Source of the DNA: Furcasterigmium furcatum
Lineage: Eukaryota; Ascomycota; Sordariomycetes; Glomerellales; Plectosphaerellaceae
Direction: 5' to 3'
DNA: 64,000 nucleotides
Assembly: GCA_001599815.1 (NCBI GenBank)
Contig: BCIA01000003.1
Span: 3,224,001-3,288,000, forward strand
This document shows, in pieces, positions 44,195-54,404 of this stretch. Below the pieces are notes generated by a model. It did not search any database and had not been told where the DNA came from. It saw nothing but the letters and a program-made list of their open reading frames with translations. The stretch's first letter is position 1. Each line of letters starts with the position of its first letter. A program made the position numbers and the translations under genes.

Positions 44195-44692
44195 CTTGTA
44201 TCGAGTCGCCAAAGGCGTAGGTATTGCCGTGACATCGGGATGTCACGGCGGCGTCGGTTTCGTCGAGGTGTCGGGGTTGTTGAGAAGCAGTAAGAGGGGC
44301 GACTTTTTGACGCCGACGACCTACTAGAATGACCCCGAGCTGACGTCTTCTTGTGGAAGGAGGAAGGAAGCTTGGGCCATGGAGGGGGAAGAGCTCCTTA
44401 TCGATAAGCCGCGACCCCTTAAAGCCTCCCCAAGCTTGACCTCCACCTCACCACAGGGGTCAGACACCTCGGCGCTTAGATGCCTGTTTCTTCAGTAGCT
44501 CAAAATTTAAAGGACCTCTGGGAAAGATGAAAAGAAGCCATCTAAAGCCATGTTTCATAGCCGGTGGTTCGGGAATTAGGCAACGCGCCCATATGATTCT
44601 TGGTATCAATAAAGTCAAAGTACGTACTACCTACGTAGGTAGGGAGCTCCGCAAACGCCTCCGCCCCAGCCCAGGGACACGATGCAAACATC
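44195..44692. other. Intergenic region, CRT10-like promoter and sulfate permease 3' region
   Basis: 498 bp. A perfect 16-bp palindrome (44627-44642) lies just past the permease stop codon. No gene recognised. Confidence 0.6.
44627..44642. repeat. 16-bp perfect palindrome CTACCTACGTAGGTAG
   Basis: Self-complementary over 16 bases, with TACGTA also immediately before it. It is 51 bp past the permease stop (on -) and about 430 bp before the CRT10-like ATG. It is related in sequence to the ACCTA/TAGGT words elsewhere in the non-coding DNA. Confidence 0.9.
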
Positions 44693-47292
44693 TCAACCCG
44701 TCGTTGTCGACGAATCGATAATCTTGTCTCCGTCCTCTCTCCTCGCCTCGACATTCACAATCGCGCTCTGAAGTGCACTCGTCAGATCAACGTGGAACAG
44801 CGGCCTGTTCAGACCATGCACCACGACTCCCCTCCTCCTCGTCGCCACATTCGGCGCGGGCTTGTCATCATCTCCTCTTGATGCCCCAGGCCGGCCCATC
44901 TCCTCTTCCAGATCAAGCGTCTTCCCAGCAACCTCCTCGTCGAAAACCTTCCGTGCCCGCGCCAGAGACTGCTGGTTGGCCTGCTTCTCCGCAACCGACG
45001 CCGCCGAATCCGTGCCGCCCATCTCCGCAACGCTGAAGATGCTCCTCCAGCGGTGCTGCTGCACCCCATGCTGCGACTCGGTCGGATATCCGAACCCGGC
45101 AGCGGCGAGGGCGCGCTTGCTCCAGCGGTTGTTGATGCAAGCAACGTGCCAGTCTACGACGTCGGGGGCTGCGTAGCGGTCGAGCTGATTGCGCACGTCG
45201 ATGAGTTGCTGGACAGAGGTGAGGTCGACATTGTTGACGGAGCTGAAGTCGAGGATCACTGCCTTGAGCGTCGGGCGACCCTCGACGGCCTGCCGCTGTG
45301 CTGCCGCCTTAGAGGCCTTGCGGGACGGCCCGGGGTCGTTCCAGGGACGGTCGCCAGGCTTCTCGAAGGATGCGAGGTTCGTGCGCCGGGTGCGCTGCAA
45401 GATGTATTCTGTAAGGTGCTCCAGTGAGCCGGCTGCGTTGGGGTAGTTGAAGCCCTCGGAGAAGCGGTAGATGAAGATGCCGGGGTAAGGATGGTCGAAC
45501 TCGACCTCAGGGTTGGTGCCGTCGCCGTGGTCGACGGGGAGGAAGACGTTGCGGGACGCGTTCTTGTTGTCGGAGAAGGTGCCATATTCGCCGACGATGT
45601 CGTGGTGGTCGTCACCAATGACATGGTCACCGATGACCGAATGGATCTTGACCTTGCCGAGGACACGGCCGGTACCGCGGAGAATGCGCCAGAGCAGGAG
45701 TGCGGCAGAAATAGCGACGGTGGCGTAGATGCCATTTTCGATGGATGAGAAGACGGTGACGAACACGCCGATGAAGAAAATGAAAACCTCGAGAGGGGAG
45801 ACACGCCAGAATTGGTAGACCGTATCAGGTGGCGTGATGAGGTCTCCCACGGCGTGGATGATGACGGCCGAGAGGGAGCTGCTGGGAATGTAGAAGAAGA
45901 CGGCAGTCAGGGCGTAGATCGCCAAGAGAACCACTACGCCCGTGATGACACCTGCAAAGGGTGTTCTGACACCAGCCTTGGACTTGATAGCCGTGCGACT
46001 GAAGGATCCGGTCGAGGGATAGCCTCCGAGGAACGGGGCCAAGACGTTGGTCACGCCAATGGCAACAAACTCCTGTGACGGATCGATCGTGTAATTGTTC
46101 ACACGCCCGAAGGACTTGGAGATGGCGATATGCTCGATCACTAGGACGATGACCGTGGCAGGCAGGTCCGAGGCAAAGGCCGAGATCAAGGCTGTATCCA
46201 TCTGGGGAACACCGACGTCTTGGAAGCCTGTCACAATAAGTCAGTTGAGCTCGCAGTAGCGACAGAAGAACAGCATACCTCGCGGCACTTTGCCCAGGAT
46301 CTTAAAAAGGGGATCGTCTCTCCTATTCATATTCACCAACCAGCTGATCATGGTGTAGAGTAAGATGACAAATGCGGTCCTGAGGGTCGACAAGAAGAAG
46401 AACAGTTTCTGATGGCTAGGCCAGCGCTTGGCAGACAGCGAGCAGGCAGCCCGGATCAAGTACAGCAGGGTCAGGGCCGTGAGACCCATGGCTGCGTCGA
46501 GCTTCGTGTCGCCGAGATGCTTGAGGGTGTTGATGAAGACCTTGTAAGGGGCCTCTCTGGTAGAGAAGCCCTTGATGCCCATCATGGTGGGAATTTGGCC
46601 GACCGCGATGGAGATGGCGGAGCCCGTCATGAAGGCGGATAAGGATACAAGTGAAATGATGTTGACAATCCAGCCCATGCGGATGAGGCCGATGAAGAGC
46701 ACGATGGAACCCGCAATGATGGCCAGCGCAGAGGCGATCTGATGTGGTGCGTACTGGGGGAATTCATCTCGCGTGCTGGCGACGACGTTGCCGACGACAG
46801 TTGACAAGACGGCAACGGGCTACAGTCAGTCGGTCAGCATGACGATGCGAGCAAGCCTTGTGAAGGATCACTCACGCCGATAGTAATATCTTTCGAGGTC
46901 GCGAAGAACCAGTAGATCATGACACCCATGAACGAGGAATAGAGTCCGAACTCGGGGGCAAGGTTGGCCAGGAGTGCGTAGGCCATACCCTGAGGCACGA
47001 CGACGGCGCCAACGGTGATACCCGCGACCAGATCCCCGATGAGCCACTGCGAGTTGTAGAAGCCGATCCAGTTAATGAAGGGGAAGAGGCGCCTGACGTA
47101 GGCGACGGCATCCTTTTTCGTCGGGACCAGCTCCCGGAGCCACTCTCCTGCGGTGGGAGGCTCCTCGACGAAGCTGCTGGTCGATACGATCGACTCTCCC
47201 CTCTGGACCTCGTCCGGGTATGAGTCGTCTTGGAGCTTGATGCCAAGAACCTTGGCCAGGCCGTGGCCAACCTTCGTTGAGACGTTGGGCAT
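44693..47292 (-). CDS. Sulfate permease (SulP/SLC26 family, CYS-14/SUL type)
   Basis: Plasma-membrane sulfate uptake protein. Three exons on - (47292-46876, 46819-46279, 46227-44693) encode 830 residues. The membrane domain begins about residue 75 with the SulP signature WLIGDLVAGITVGAVVVPQG and includes STVVGNVV, PTMMGIKGFST and NVLAPFLGGYPSTGSFSRTA, the conserved TM8-TM10 region. A C-terminal STAS domain follows (GIFIYRFSEGFNYPNAA ... LKAVILDFSSVNNVDLTSVQQL), with a charged insert of about 50 residues inside it (RTRRTNLASFEKPGDRPWND). Size and features match fungal sulfate permeases such as Neurospora CYS-14. A CYS3-type site lies 744 bp upstream. Introns are 51 and 56 nt and frame-consistent. 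Confidence 0.95.
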
Positions 47293-48731
47293 GGCTGCTG
47301 GCCGCTAAGAGATACTGCTCAGAGATACTAGTAGGTGATTGCAGCGACAATGTGAAGAGAGGATCGACGGAGGGTCGAGAATGCCGAGACCTGCCAAACG
47401 TCGGTAGGTAAAAGGAGGCAGTCTGTCCCCCTGAACTTAAATGCCAAAGTCGGGAGAGCCTTCCAAATGTCAGAACCCAGAACTGGCTGATGACGAGATG
47501 TTGTTCCCTGTGACGGCAACAGCGCACAACCAAGACTCGAGATTTGAACTGGAGCTCTGCAACGATGTCGCCATCCAGACTTTCCCGTTCGAAGTCTAGT
47601 CTCAAGGGGCAGCACGGGAAGATCGGAAGCCCGGCACGGGATACTTAAGCTCACCCGGCTCTCCACAGGCCGGAACTCGTCGGTGTTGGGTTGATAGCTC
47701 TTGAGGTGGATATCGGCGAGGAAGAGGCGAGAGAGAGAGAGCGAGATCGGCAGTGGGATGGATGGCAGAACAAGACAGGCCCGGAAGCGTCCAGATAGAG
47801 CAGGACGACGGCTGCCAAGGCGCGTCTTTATGTCTACGCCGAACGAAGAGCTTTTCACGTAGAGTCAAGCTCAGAGATGAGAGAGAGACGGAAAGAAGTT
47901 AATATCATGATGGCGAACTGGAAGAGGTTCTAGCTCTGGTTTAGGTTGTGTCCAGGGCCATGGTTCAAGCCCGAGGTGAAGCTGAGGCGGGAGCGGAGCA
48001 GCCAATGACGTTGAGCTTCTCCAACCAAGACAACGATGATGCCATCACCCCTGGACCTGATGCCATGCCGATTTGCCCGGCAGTCGGCGGATGACCTCTG
48101 GAGTGGTGTTGGTTGAGGTGCATAGCTGGCTGCCGTCCTCCCGCTTCTTGGCAACGGTTGTCGGGACGTGGCGTCTCGATACTCTCCGGGATCTGATCAC
48201 GAAGATCCTTCAGCTTCTTGTGAAGCTCTAGCGCTCAGGGCCTAGGTTGCTGTTGATCGACGGAGACAGAAAAGCTTCGGGCCTTTGAAGATGTTTTAGT
48301 CCACTGGGGATCCGCTTGCAAGGTTTGCTGGGAGAACACTAGCAGAGCACGTCATCTGCCACGCGCCAATGTGGAGGCACCTGACTAATGGAGAGGGTGT
48401 GCACGCGGGAGCACCGAGATCAGGGATCTCGGGCAGTCTCACCGACCTAGGGACTGCTCACCGAGTAGCGGATATCTCACCGACCAACGCGCCCTGGACC
48501 TCACCGAATACAGCTACCCCAGCCGACCTGCCGAGGACCCAGCCCGTCGGGTCCACCATAGAGCTGCCAATGCGACATCAGCAACACCAACCTCCTCTTC
48601 GCCAGCCCGCGCTGGAGACACCTTCGCGCGCACAACGTTGCAAATTTTCATCCGATCCCGATGCCACAACAGCAATCGTCGTGCTACATCTCCAATCTAT
48701 TCCAGGCCTCCCCCGACACAGCCTGCCCGCC
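47293..48731. other. Divergent promoter region of sulfate permease and Bub2-like gene
   Basis: 1.44 kb with both start codons facing out. The CYS3-like site at 48036-48045 is inside. The Bub2 frame is open upstream to an ATG at 48369; a longer N-terminus is possible but low in complexity. Confidence 0.55.
48036..48045. promoter_or_regulatory. ATGATGCCAT, matches CYS3 consensus ATGRYRYCAT
   Basis: A perfect fit to the ten-base Neurospora CYS3 (MetR) consensus, located in the shared upstream region 744 bp before the sulfate permease ATG. CYS3 is known to activate sulfate permease genes under sulfur limitation. Chance occurrence in 1.4 kb is roughly one in fifty by simple base counting. Confidence 0.45.
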
Positions 48732-50203
48732 ATGCCGAGTCCCTCCAGAGACGCGCCCGTGCCCCCCGCCTTTGCGCACACGACAGACCTCCTCCCGCCG
48801 CCCTCTCCAAGGACGCATCGCGCCCTGCGCAAGCTACAGTCAGCTCACAACCTTGGCTCGAAAGCTACGAACCAGCCCTCCCTCATCGCGCAACAGCGAC
48901 TGCAACAGAGGAACATCTCACCCACAAGAAGAGACGTCTCGACGCGTTCTCCCCAGAGAGGTCGCGCTAACAGCGATGCACCCCCCATGGCCCAGCACCT
49001 CAACTCCATGGCTGCCAATAAACGGTCTCTGATGGGAATCAGTCCCAAGTTCTCTCACCTGTCGCTCACACAGCTTCTGCGCGAGGGACCTCCCGAGGAA
49101 GACCTCGCCGAGGCACTGGGCGCGGCGAGGCGGAAAGTTCTCAGCGAGGGCATCAAAAGCGACAGCGATGGAATGTCAAGCCTCCGTATCTACGTCTGGG
49201 TTATCCTCCTCAACGCGCCCGTTCTTTCCACCGACGCATACCTCGATCTCGTCCACCGCGGCGCCTCGCCCGCCTACTCCAAGATCCGCAACGACACCTT
49301 CCGCACACTCACCACCGACCCCCTCTTCCGCCGCCGTGTCAGCGAAGCCAGTCTCATCCGTCTGCTGAATGCTATTGCCTGGAAGCTGCACGACGCCCGG
49401 GAGGAGCAGCGCCTCCAAGATCGTCCCCCGACGCAGGACAGCGCAATCTCTGTGGCGACATCCTCCACAGCGACAACGCGTCCCTCCACATCCCACTCCC
49501 GTCCCCAGTCGTCCGCCGGCCCCGGCGCAACCTCCTCGCCATCCGCAAAGCGCGCAAGAGCCCTCACCCTCACAACCGAGGGCTCCTCCACAGACCCCGC
49601 CCTCGCCTCTGAGCCCGGCACCTACGTCCAGGGCATGAACGTTCTCGCCGCCCCCTTCCTCTATGCCGCCCGCTCTGAGGCCGAGGCCTTCGTCGCCTTC
49701 CACACCCTCCTCACACGCGAGTGCCCCGGCTACATCCGCGGCGCCATGGACGGCGTCCACAAGGGCCTCGCTCTCGTCGACCGCGTCCTCGCCACAGTCG
49801 ACTCTCGCCTCAGCGGCTACCTGCTCTCCAAGGGTCTGTCCGCCGAGCTTTACGCCTTCCCCAGCGTCCTCACCCTCTGCGCCTGCACGCCACCCCTCCC
49901 AGAGGTTCTGCGCCTCTGGGACTTCCTCTTCGCCTACGGGCCCCACCTCAACATCTTGTGCATCGTCGCGCAGCTCATGGGCATGCGTGACCAGCTGCTA
50001 AACTCGCCGAGGTACGTTTCCCGCAACTGTAGATCTAAACCCGCAGAGCATGAGAGCTGACTCCATCTCCATCGAACAGCCCAAACAGGTTGCTTAGGGC
50101 GTTTCCTTCGTTACAGGCCGACAAGGTCATCGAGCGCACGCTCTGGATCATAGAGAGAATTCCAGACGACACTTATGCGGCTATTGTCACGCATGCACTG
50201 TAA
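48732..50203 (+). CDS. BUB2: Bub2/Cdc16-type TBC-domain GAP of the mitotic exit/septation network
   Basis: Predicted GTPase-activating protein that, with a Byr4/Bfa1 partner, holds the Tem1/Spg1 GTPase inactive at spindle poles. Exons 48732-50011 and 50080-50203; 467 residues from the ATG in CGCCATGCC. The arginine-finger motif I185-R-N-D-T-F-R191 and the glutamine-finger Y298-V-Q300 (YVQGMNVLAAPFLY) are both present. Between them is a Ser/Thr/Pro-rich insert of about 75 residues (222-296), absent from the roughly 300-residue yeast protein. The C-terminal LWDFLFAYGPHLNILCIVAQ and the second exon NRLLRAFPSLQADKVIE complete the TBC fold. An in-frame ATG at 48369 would add 121 residues of low complexity; I judge it less likely. 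Confidence 0.9.
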
Positions 50204-50894
50204 TCGCCGATGAGCGGGTGGGAACGGGTTGTTCTCAGGAGGGGTGTTTGCATTTAAAAAGGGGCGGCGCTTGGAATGATCTGGTATTTCCGGGGGTCTC
50301 TCCCGCGGACTGGGTAACGACGACACGCGAATAGCGAGCATGTTGATGACTTATGAGGGATATATGTTTGCGGGCTGATCTTTCTGGCTGCTTAGGTTGG
50401 TAAGGCAATAGGCTACGGGGAGGTGCATTATAGTACCCTTAATGAGGAGCGTGGCATTCTGATATTCCATCATTGACACTACTCTAGGCATACGACGGCA
50501 AAGGCAAAACGAGGGTACTCGTAATCATCTTATCATGCTCTATTGTCATGTTCTATTCTCTGCATGCCTGTAGTGCAAAAGTACAATGCTAAGAATGCCG
50601 TGAAATCATCCAACTGTTGTGGTGTTGAGACTTCCGTCCCTGGTGCAGCAACTGTAATGGGATCGTTTCTAATCCCAACGACGAGAGGTTTTCCGATCCT
50701 GAGGGGTGCAGTATCGTTGAGCGAGTACACCATCATCCAAGATGTGTTCACCGGGCTATCGACCACAACTCCTTGTCAACGGCAACTGGAGTGTTCCGTT
50801 CTCCGAACGATGCCAGACTCGTCCACGGGGAGGGCTGATCAGAGCTCTCCCGCCGAGCGGATGGTGCTCTCGCCGTATGACCGGGTATTACCCC
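50204..50894. other. Convergent intergenic region
   Basis: 691 bp between the stops of the Bub2-like and IZH3-like genes; untranslated 3' regions only, no gene seen. Confidence 0.6.
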
Positions 50895-52494
50895 TCAATA
50901 CGCCGAGCACTCTCCCTGCGCTCTCTTGAACGCATCGGCAAAGAACGCCTGCATGGCGTTGTAGTGGAACAGGATGCCGCCCAGCACCGCAAAGTGCCAC
51001 AGGTTGTGGCTGCCGCCAATATAGTCGAACATGCCGGGACACCAACGCTCCGGCACACGGCTCGCGTACACACACGCGCCGACCAGGTAGACGAGGATGG
51101 ACTTGGCGATGGGCGAGTAGAATTCCAGGCAGAACTCCAGCCCATGGGTCCAGGAGAGCTGCACCATGGGTAGAAAGCCGGTGGCGCCGAGGCCTACAAA
51201 GAAGGCGACGCGAGCCCAGGCCATGTCCTCTCCATTAAAGGTCGGGTGCCAGGGAAGGATGACGCCGCCGATGCCGAGGATGGCCGTGGTGGACATGTAG
51301 ATCCACCTGCTGATGGGGTCGCAGTAGAAGGCTGTGTACTCCGTGGTGACGATCGAGGCGGCGATGAGCAGGGAGATGCCGGTGTAGTCGACGCATGCAA
51401 ATATAGAGATGGCTTCGATGTCAGCCACGGCGTTCATGGTGTGCCAGATGGTGGAGCAAACGAGAGTGAGGCAGGCCGTGGCGAAGAAGACGGTAGCGAT
51501 GACGATGTCCGTCTTGGTGGAAAGATGAAAGTTGACGTTGCGGGGATAGAAGTAGAGCGCAACGGCGAGGACGACGATGAGGCCGAGGGCATGGGACCAG
51601 ATGTTGACGAACTCGTTGGAGATGCCAAAAGCGGACTTGACGCAGTCGATCTTGGACTCGCGGAAGCGGTAGCCGCGGATGATATGCGGGTTGATGCGCC
51701 AGGGGACAGGGAGTTCGTCATAGACGAGAAGACCGGTTTCCTTGGCCCTCACAACAGCCTGCTGGACCTTTTCTTCCAAACTCTCTGCGGCACGCCTGGC
51801 CCGTTCGAACCCTTCGTCGACCACCTCGTGAGCACGCCGGATACCCTGGTCTACCACGCGGCGGCCCTCCGACATGATCGCACCGGCGGCATCTGCGGCG
51901 TTGGCGAGGCCATGTTCCCGAAGGTTGTAGGCGCGTGCCTCGAAATCGGAGAGCATGCCGTCGAGAAGGTCGATGCCGAGGCGGGCCTTTTCGTTGAGAG
52001 ACTCGGCGGATGCCAGGCCATCTTGATATCTCGTCTCTATTGTCTCGACCATGACGTGCAATCTCCTCCGACCTTCGCCGAGAACCTCCTCCGAGGCCTG
52101 AGAGCAGCGTTGCCTCACGGCCTGTAGTGTTGCGAAAGCACGGGCAATGCTAGAATCTATCCGGAGGTCGCCATAGCTCTCGATGAAGTCCAGTCTTCGT
52201 TCCAGTTCGGAGAGAAAGAGGTCGACCTGGAGGACGTCAGCACGGGGTTCTACAACGAAGCGACGATGTTCGAACAAGACATACCCTCAGGAGGAGACCC
52301 TCCTCGGTGTCCATGATGTGTCCGACAAGGGACTTCCTCCGCGGGAGGAAGAACGAGTGACGACGTCTCCTGGTGGCCGCGCCGCCATCTAGTTCCGCGC
52401 CGGAAGAAACCCCGATGACCTCGTCGTCCTGCACGGTGCAGGCATATGTTGACGCAGACATGGAGGTCATGCTGGAGAGGGGTTCCATGACCAT
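50895..52494 (-). CDS. IZH3: PAQR/haemolysin-III family protein, IZH3 type
   Basis: Seven-helix membrane protein of the progestin/adiponectin receptor family; yeast Izh proteins influence zinc, sterol and phosphate homeostasis, activity possibly ceramidase-like. Exons on - are 52494-52285 and 52226-50895; 513 residues. The acceptor is CCTCCAG before VDLFLSELERRLD; a nearer AG would break the frame. The N-terminal 260 residues are polar with helical, coiled-coil-like heptads (ARRAAESLEEKVQQAVVRAK), a hallmark of Izh3. The PAQR core follows NPHIIRGYRF. Zn-ligand motifs are visible: S-T-I-W-H in TM2 and H-N-L-W-H near TM7. Divergent from THOC5. Confidence 0.92.
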
Positions 52495-53633
52495 GTCGTC
52501 TCGGGGACAAGTCGCCGAGGCGGCGGCTGTCCTTTAAACGCGACGGGCGGGCGTGTTTGGCTGCACAGGGAGGCCCGAATGTTCGGGTCGCACAGAGACA
52601 GGCTACCGGAGGTGAGGGCGAGTCCCGTGTCGCATGTGAAGCCACGAGTGGGAGGCGAAAAGGTCGATTGGCTCGGCGGGGGAACGGCGAGAATGTGCGC
52701 TGCGGTTTTAGGGATGCGACATCGATTGTTGAGGAATGCGGGACGGTCGGCAGTCGGGCTCAACAAGGCGGGTCGATTGGACGACAGATCCACGGACCCT
52801 TGGCCAGCGGGACAGCGGAAATGCCTGGGGTTATATTGTATTTTGATGCGCCAGGGTGGAACTGTAATGTTACGAGACGTCTTGGGAAACTTTGCGCTGG
52901 TGGCTTGAGTTGGACGCCCTGTCAATACGGTTCAGCTGGTGGCTGAGAATGACGACGTGTTGTAAGTGCGCGTACCAGAGGTATGCTCGGGGAGAAAGGC
53001 GGAGAGAAACGTCGGGAGACGAGGAGGCATGTGAGAGGTGGACTAGGGTTGAAGAGAAGGGGAGCATCGCCAACAAAGCAAGATCCAAGAAGCCGGGGCA
53101 CTTGGCGGTCCGGAGGGAAACTTCGGCTACGGCCATCGGAGTCCGTCATCATGGAGAGCACCTGCCGCCGGGCAAGACAGGAGCGGGCAACCTTCCTGGT
53201 TGGGCATCTGGGTGCGCCAATCAATCCCAAGGCGACCTTGGAGGAAAGCAGCTGACTCAGCCAGGAGTATCGCATTGTCCTGCATGAATCTCCTCCAAGG
53301 GAGGGCCAAAGAACAAAAAGAGCTTCATCGACATGGCTACAGAGTATGCTTCAGCAGCTAGATTGAGCTCTTGACGTGTGTGTTATGAATCTTTAAGCCA
53401 TCATGTCTCTTGGTTGCCGTCAGATAAACGCCTGTGATATTCGTGCCGCCGCGATTCAGATGCCGCGATTTAGTGTCTCCACCTTATTTTGTGACTCGGG
53501 TCCCCCATTGGCCCGCTCTGTCCATCACGTCGTGTGCATTTCATAGTAGAATCGCGACTGCACGAAATGCTTCAATCGCAAGACAATCCCACGAAACCTC
53601 GAGTCCCCTGTCTCCCAACCCGCCACACTCATC
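52495..53633. other. Divergent promoter region of IZH3-like and THOC5 genes
   Basis: 1.14 kb without a supported gene. Frames of up to about 150 residues on both strands have no recognisable content and lie across the expected leader of the IZH3-like gene. Confidence 0.55.
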
Positions 53634-54404
53634 ATGGCGCTCTCCGGCATAGTGACGGACCTGAAACTGGACGCCGTCCTCCAAACCTCCTCCCAGTCGC
53701 GCGATCAGGCATCATCCCTCGTCGCCCTCCTCCAAACAGTTGACGAGACACCAGGTGCCCTTACACCCAAGCACGAGGCCGACCTGTCTAAGCAGCAGAA
53801 GCTCCTCCTAACCAACATCTCACACCTCCGCGGCCTCCACCGCGCCGCGCATCTCTCCGCGCGGGAGACAAAGTCCCAGACCTCCGAGGCGCGTCAGGAG
53901 CTCGACCGTCTGCACCTCCAGCTCCAGAACCTGTACTACGAGCAGCGGCATCTCCAGGGCGAGATCTCCGCCTGCGAAACATATGAGTGAGTTCTGCCCC
54001 CCGATGATGGCTCCTCAGCTGGCGACAAGACTAATGACCGCCGTGTAGTCACTCCCATATGAACCTCCCCCTCGTCCCGCTCGAGCAGTTCCTCGAAGAA
54101 TTCCCCGACCACGCCAACGATGACGAAAACGCCCTCATGACAGCGCGCATTGCGCATGAGAGGGCGCAGCGCGAGACCCTGGAACAACAGCGTCTCGAAC
54201 TGGCCAAGAGGAAGCAGAAGCTCATCTCCGAGAACAAGAAGCGCAAGGACGACCTGGCAAACCTGGACAAGGATCTAGAGCTGTTCATTGACGTATGTCC
54301 TTCTCCCGCGCCACTACTTTCCGCAAGAAGCAGGAAACAGTGCTTTTGCTGACATGCTGCAGGCGGCCAAGCCGATTGAGGCCCTCTTCGAGAAGGTGGC
54401 CTGA
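53634..54404 (+). CDS. THOC5: THO complex subunit 5 (THOC5/Fmip family)
   Basis: Predicted subunit of the nuclear THO/TREX complex, which couples transcription to mRNA export. Exons 53634-53986, 54049-54292, 54363-54404; 212 residues, the short fungal form lacking the long C-terminal half of the animal protein. The signature segment LYYEQRHLQGEISACETYD is followed by LPLVPLEQFLEEFPDHA and a long coiled coil (HERAQRETLEQQRLELAKRK ... KDDLANLDKDLELFID), all typical of PF09766. The final exon of 14 codons (AAKPIEALFEKVA) is supported by a CTGAC branch point, a GCTGCAG acceptor and the conserved D-A-A-K-P-I junction. Confidence 0.9.

Noticed and set aside
48369..48731. N-terminal extension of the Bub2-like protein from an upstream ATG
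   Set aside because: 121 low-complexity residues without family similarity; the later ATG has better context and precedes the conserved part.
52250..52284. Shorter intron in the IZH3-like gene ending at the GTAG before AACCCCGTG
   Set aside because: It would be only about 35 nt and shift the frame; the acceptor at 52227 keeps the frame with a 58-nt intron.
52467..52925. 152-residue frame on - upstream of the IZH3-like start
   Set aside because: Different frame from the gene, overlaps its start and shows no domain.
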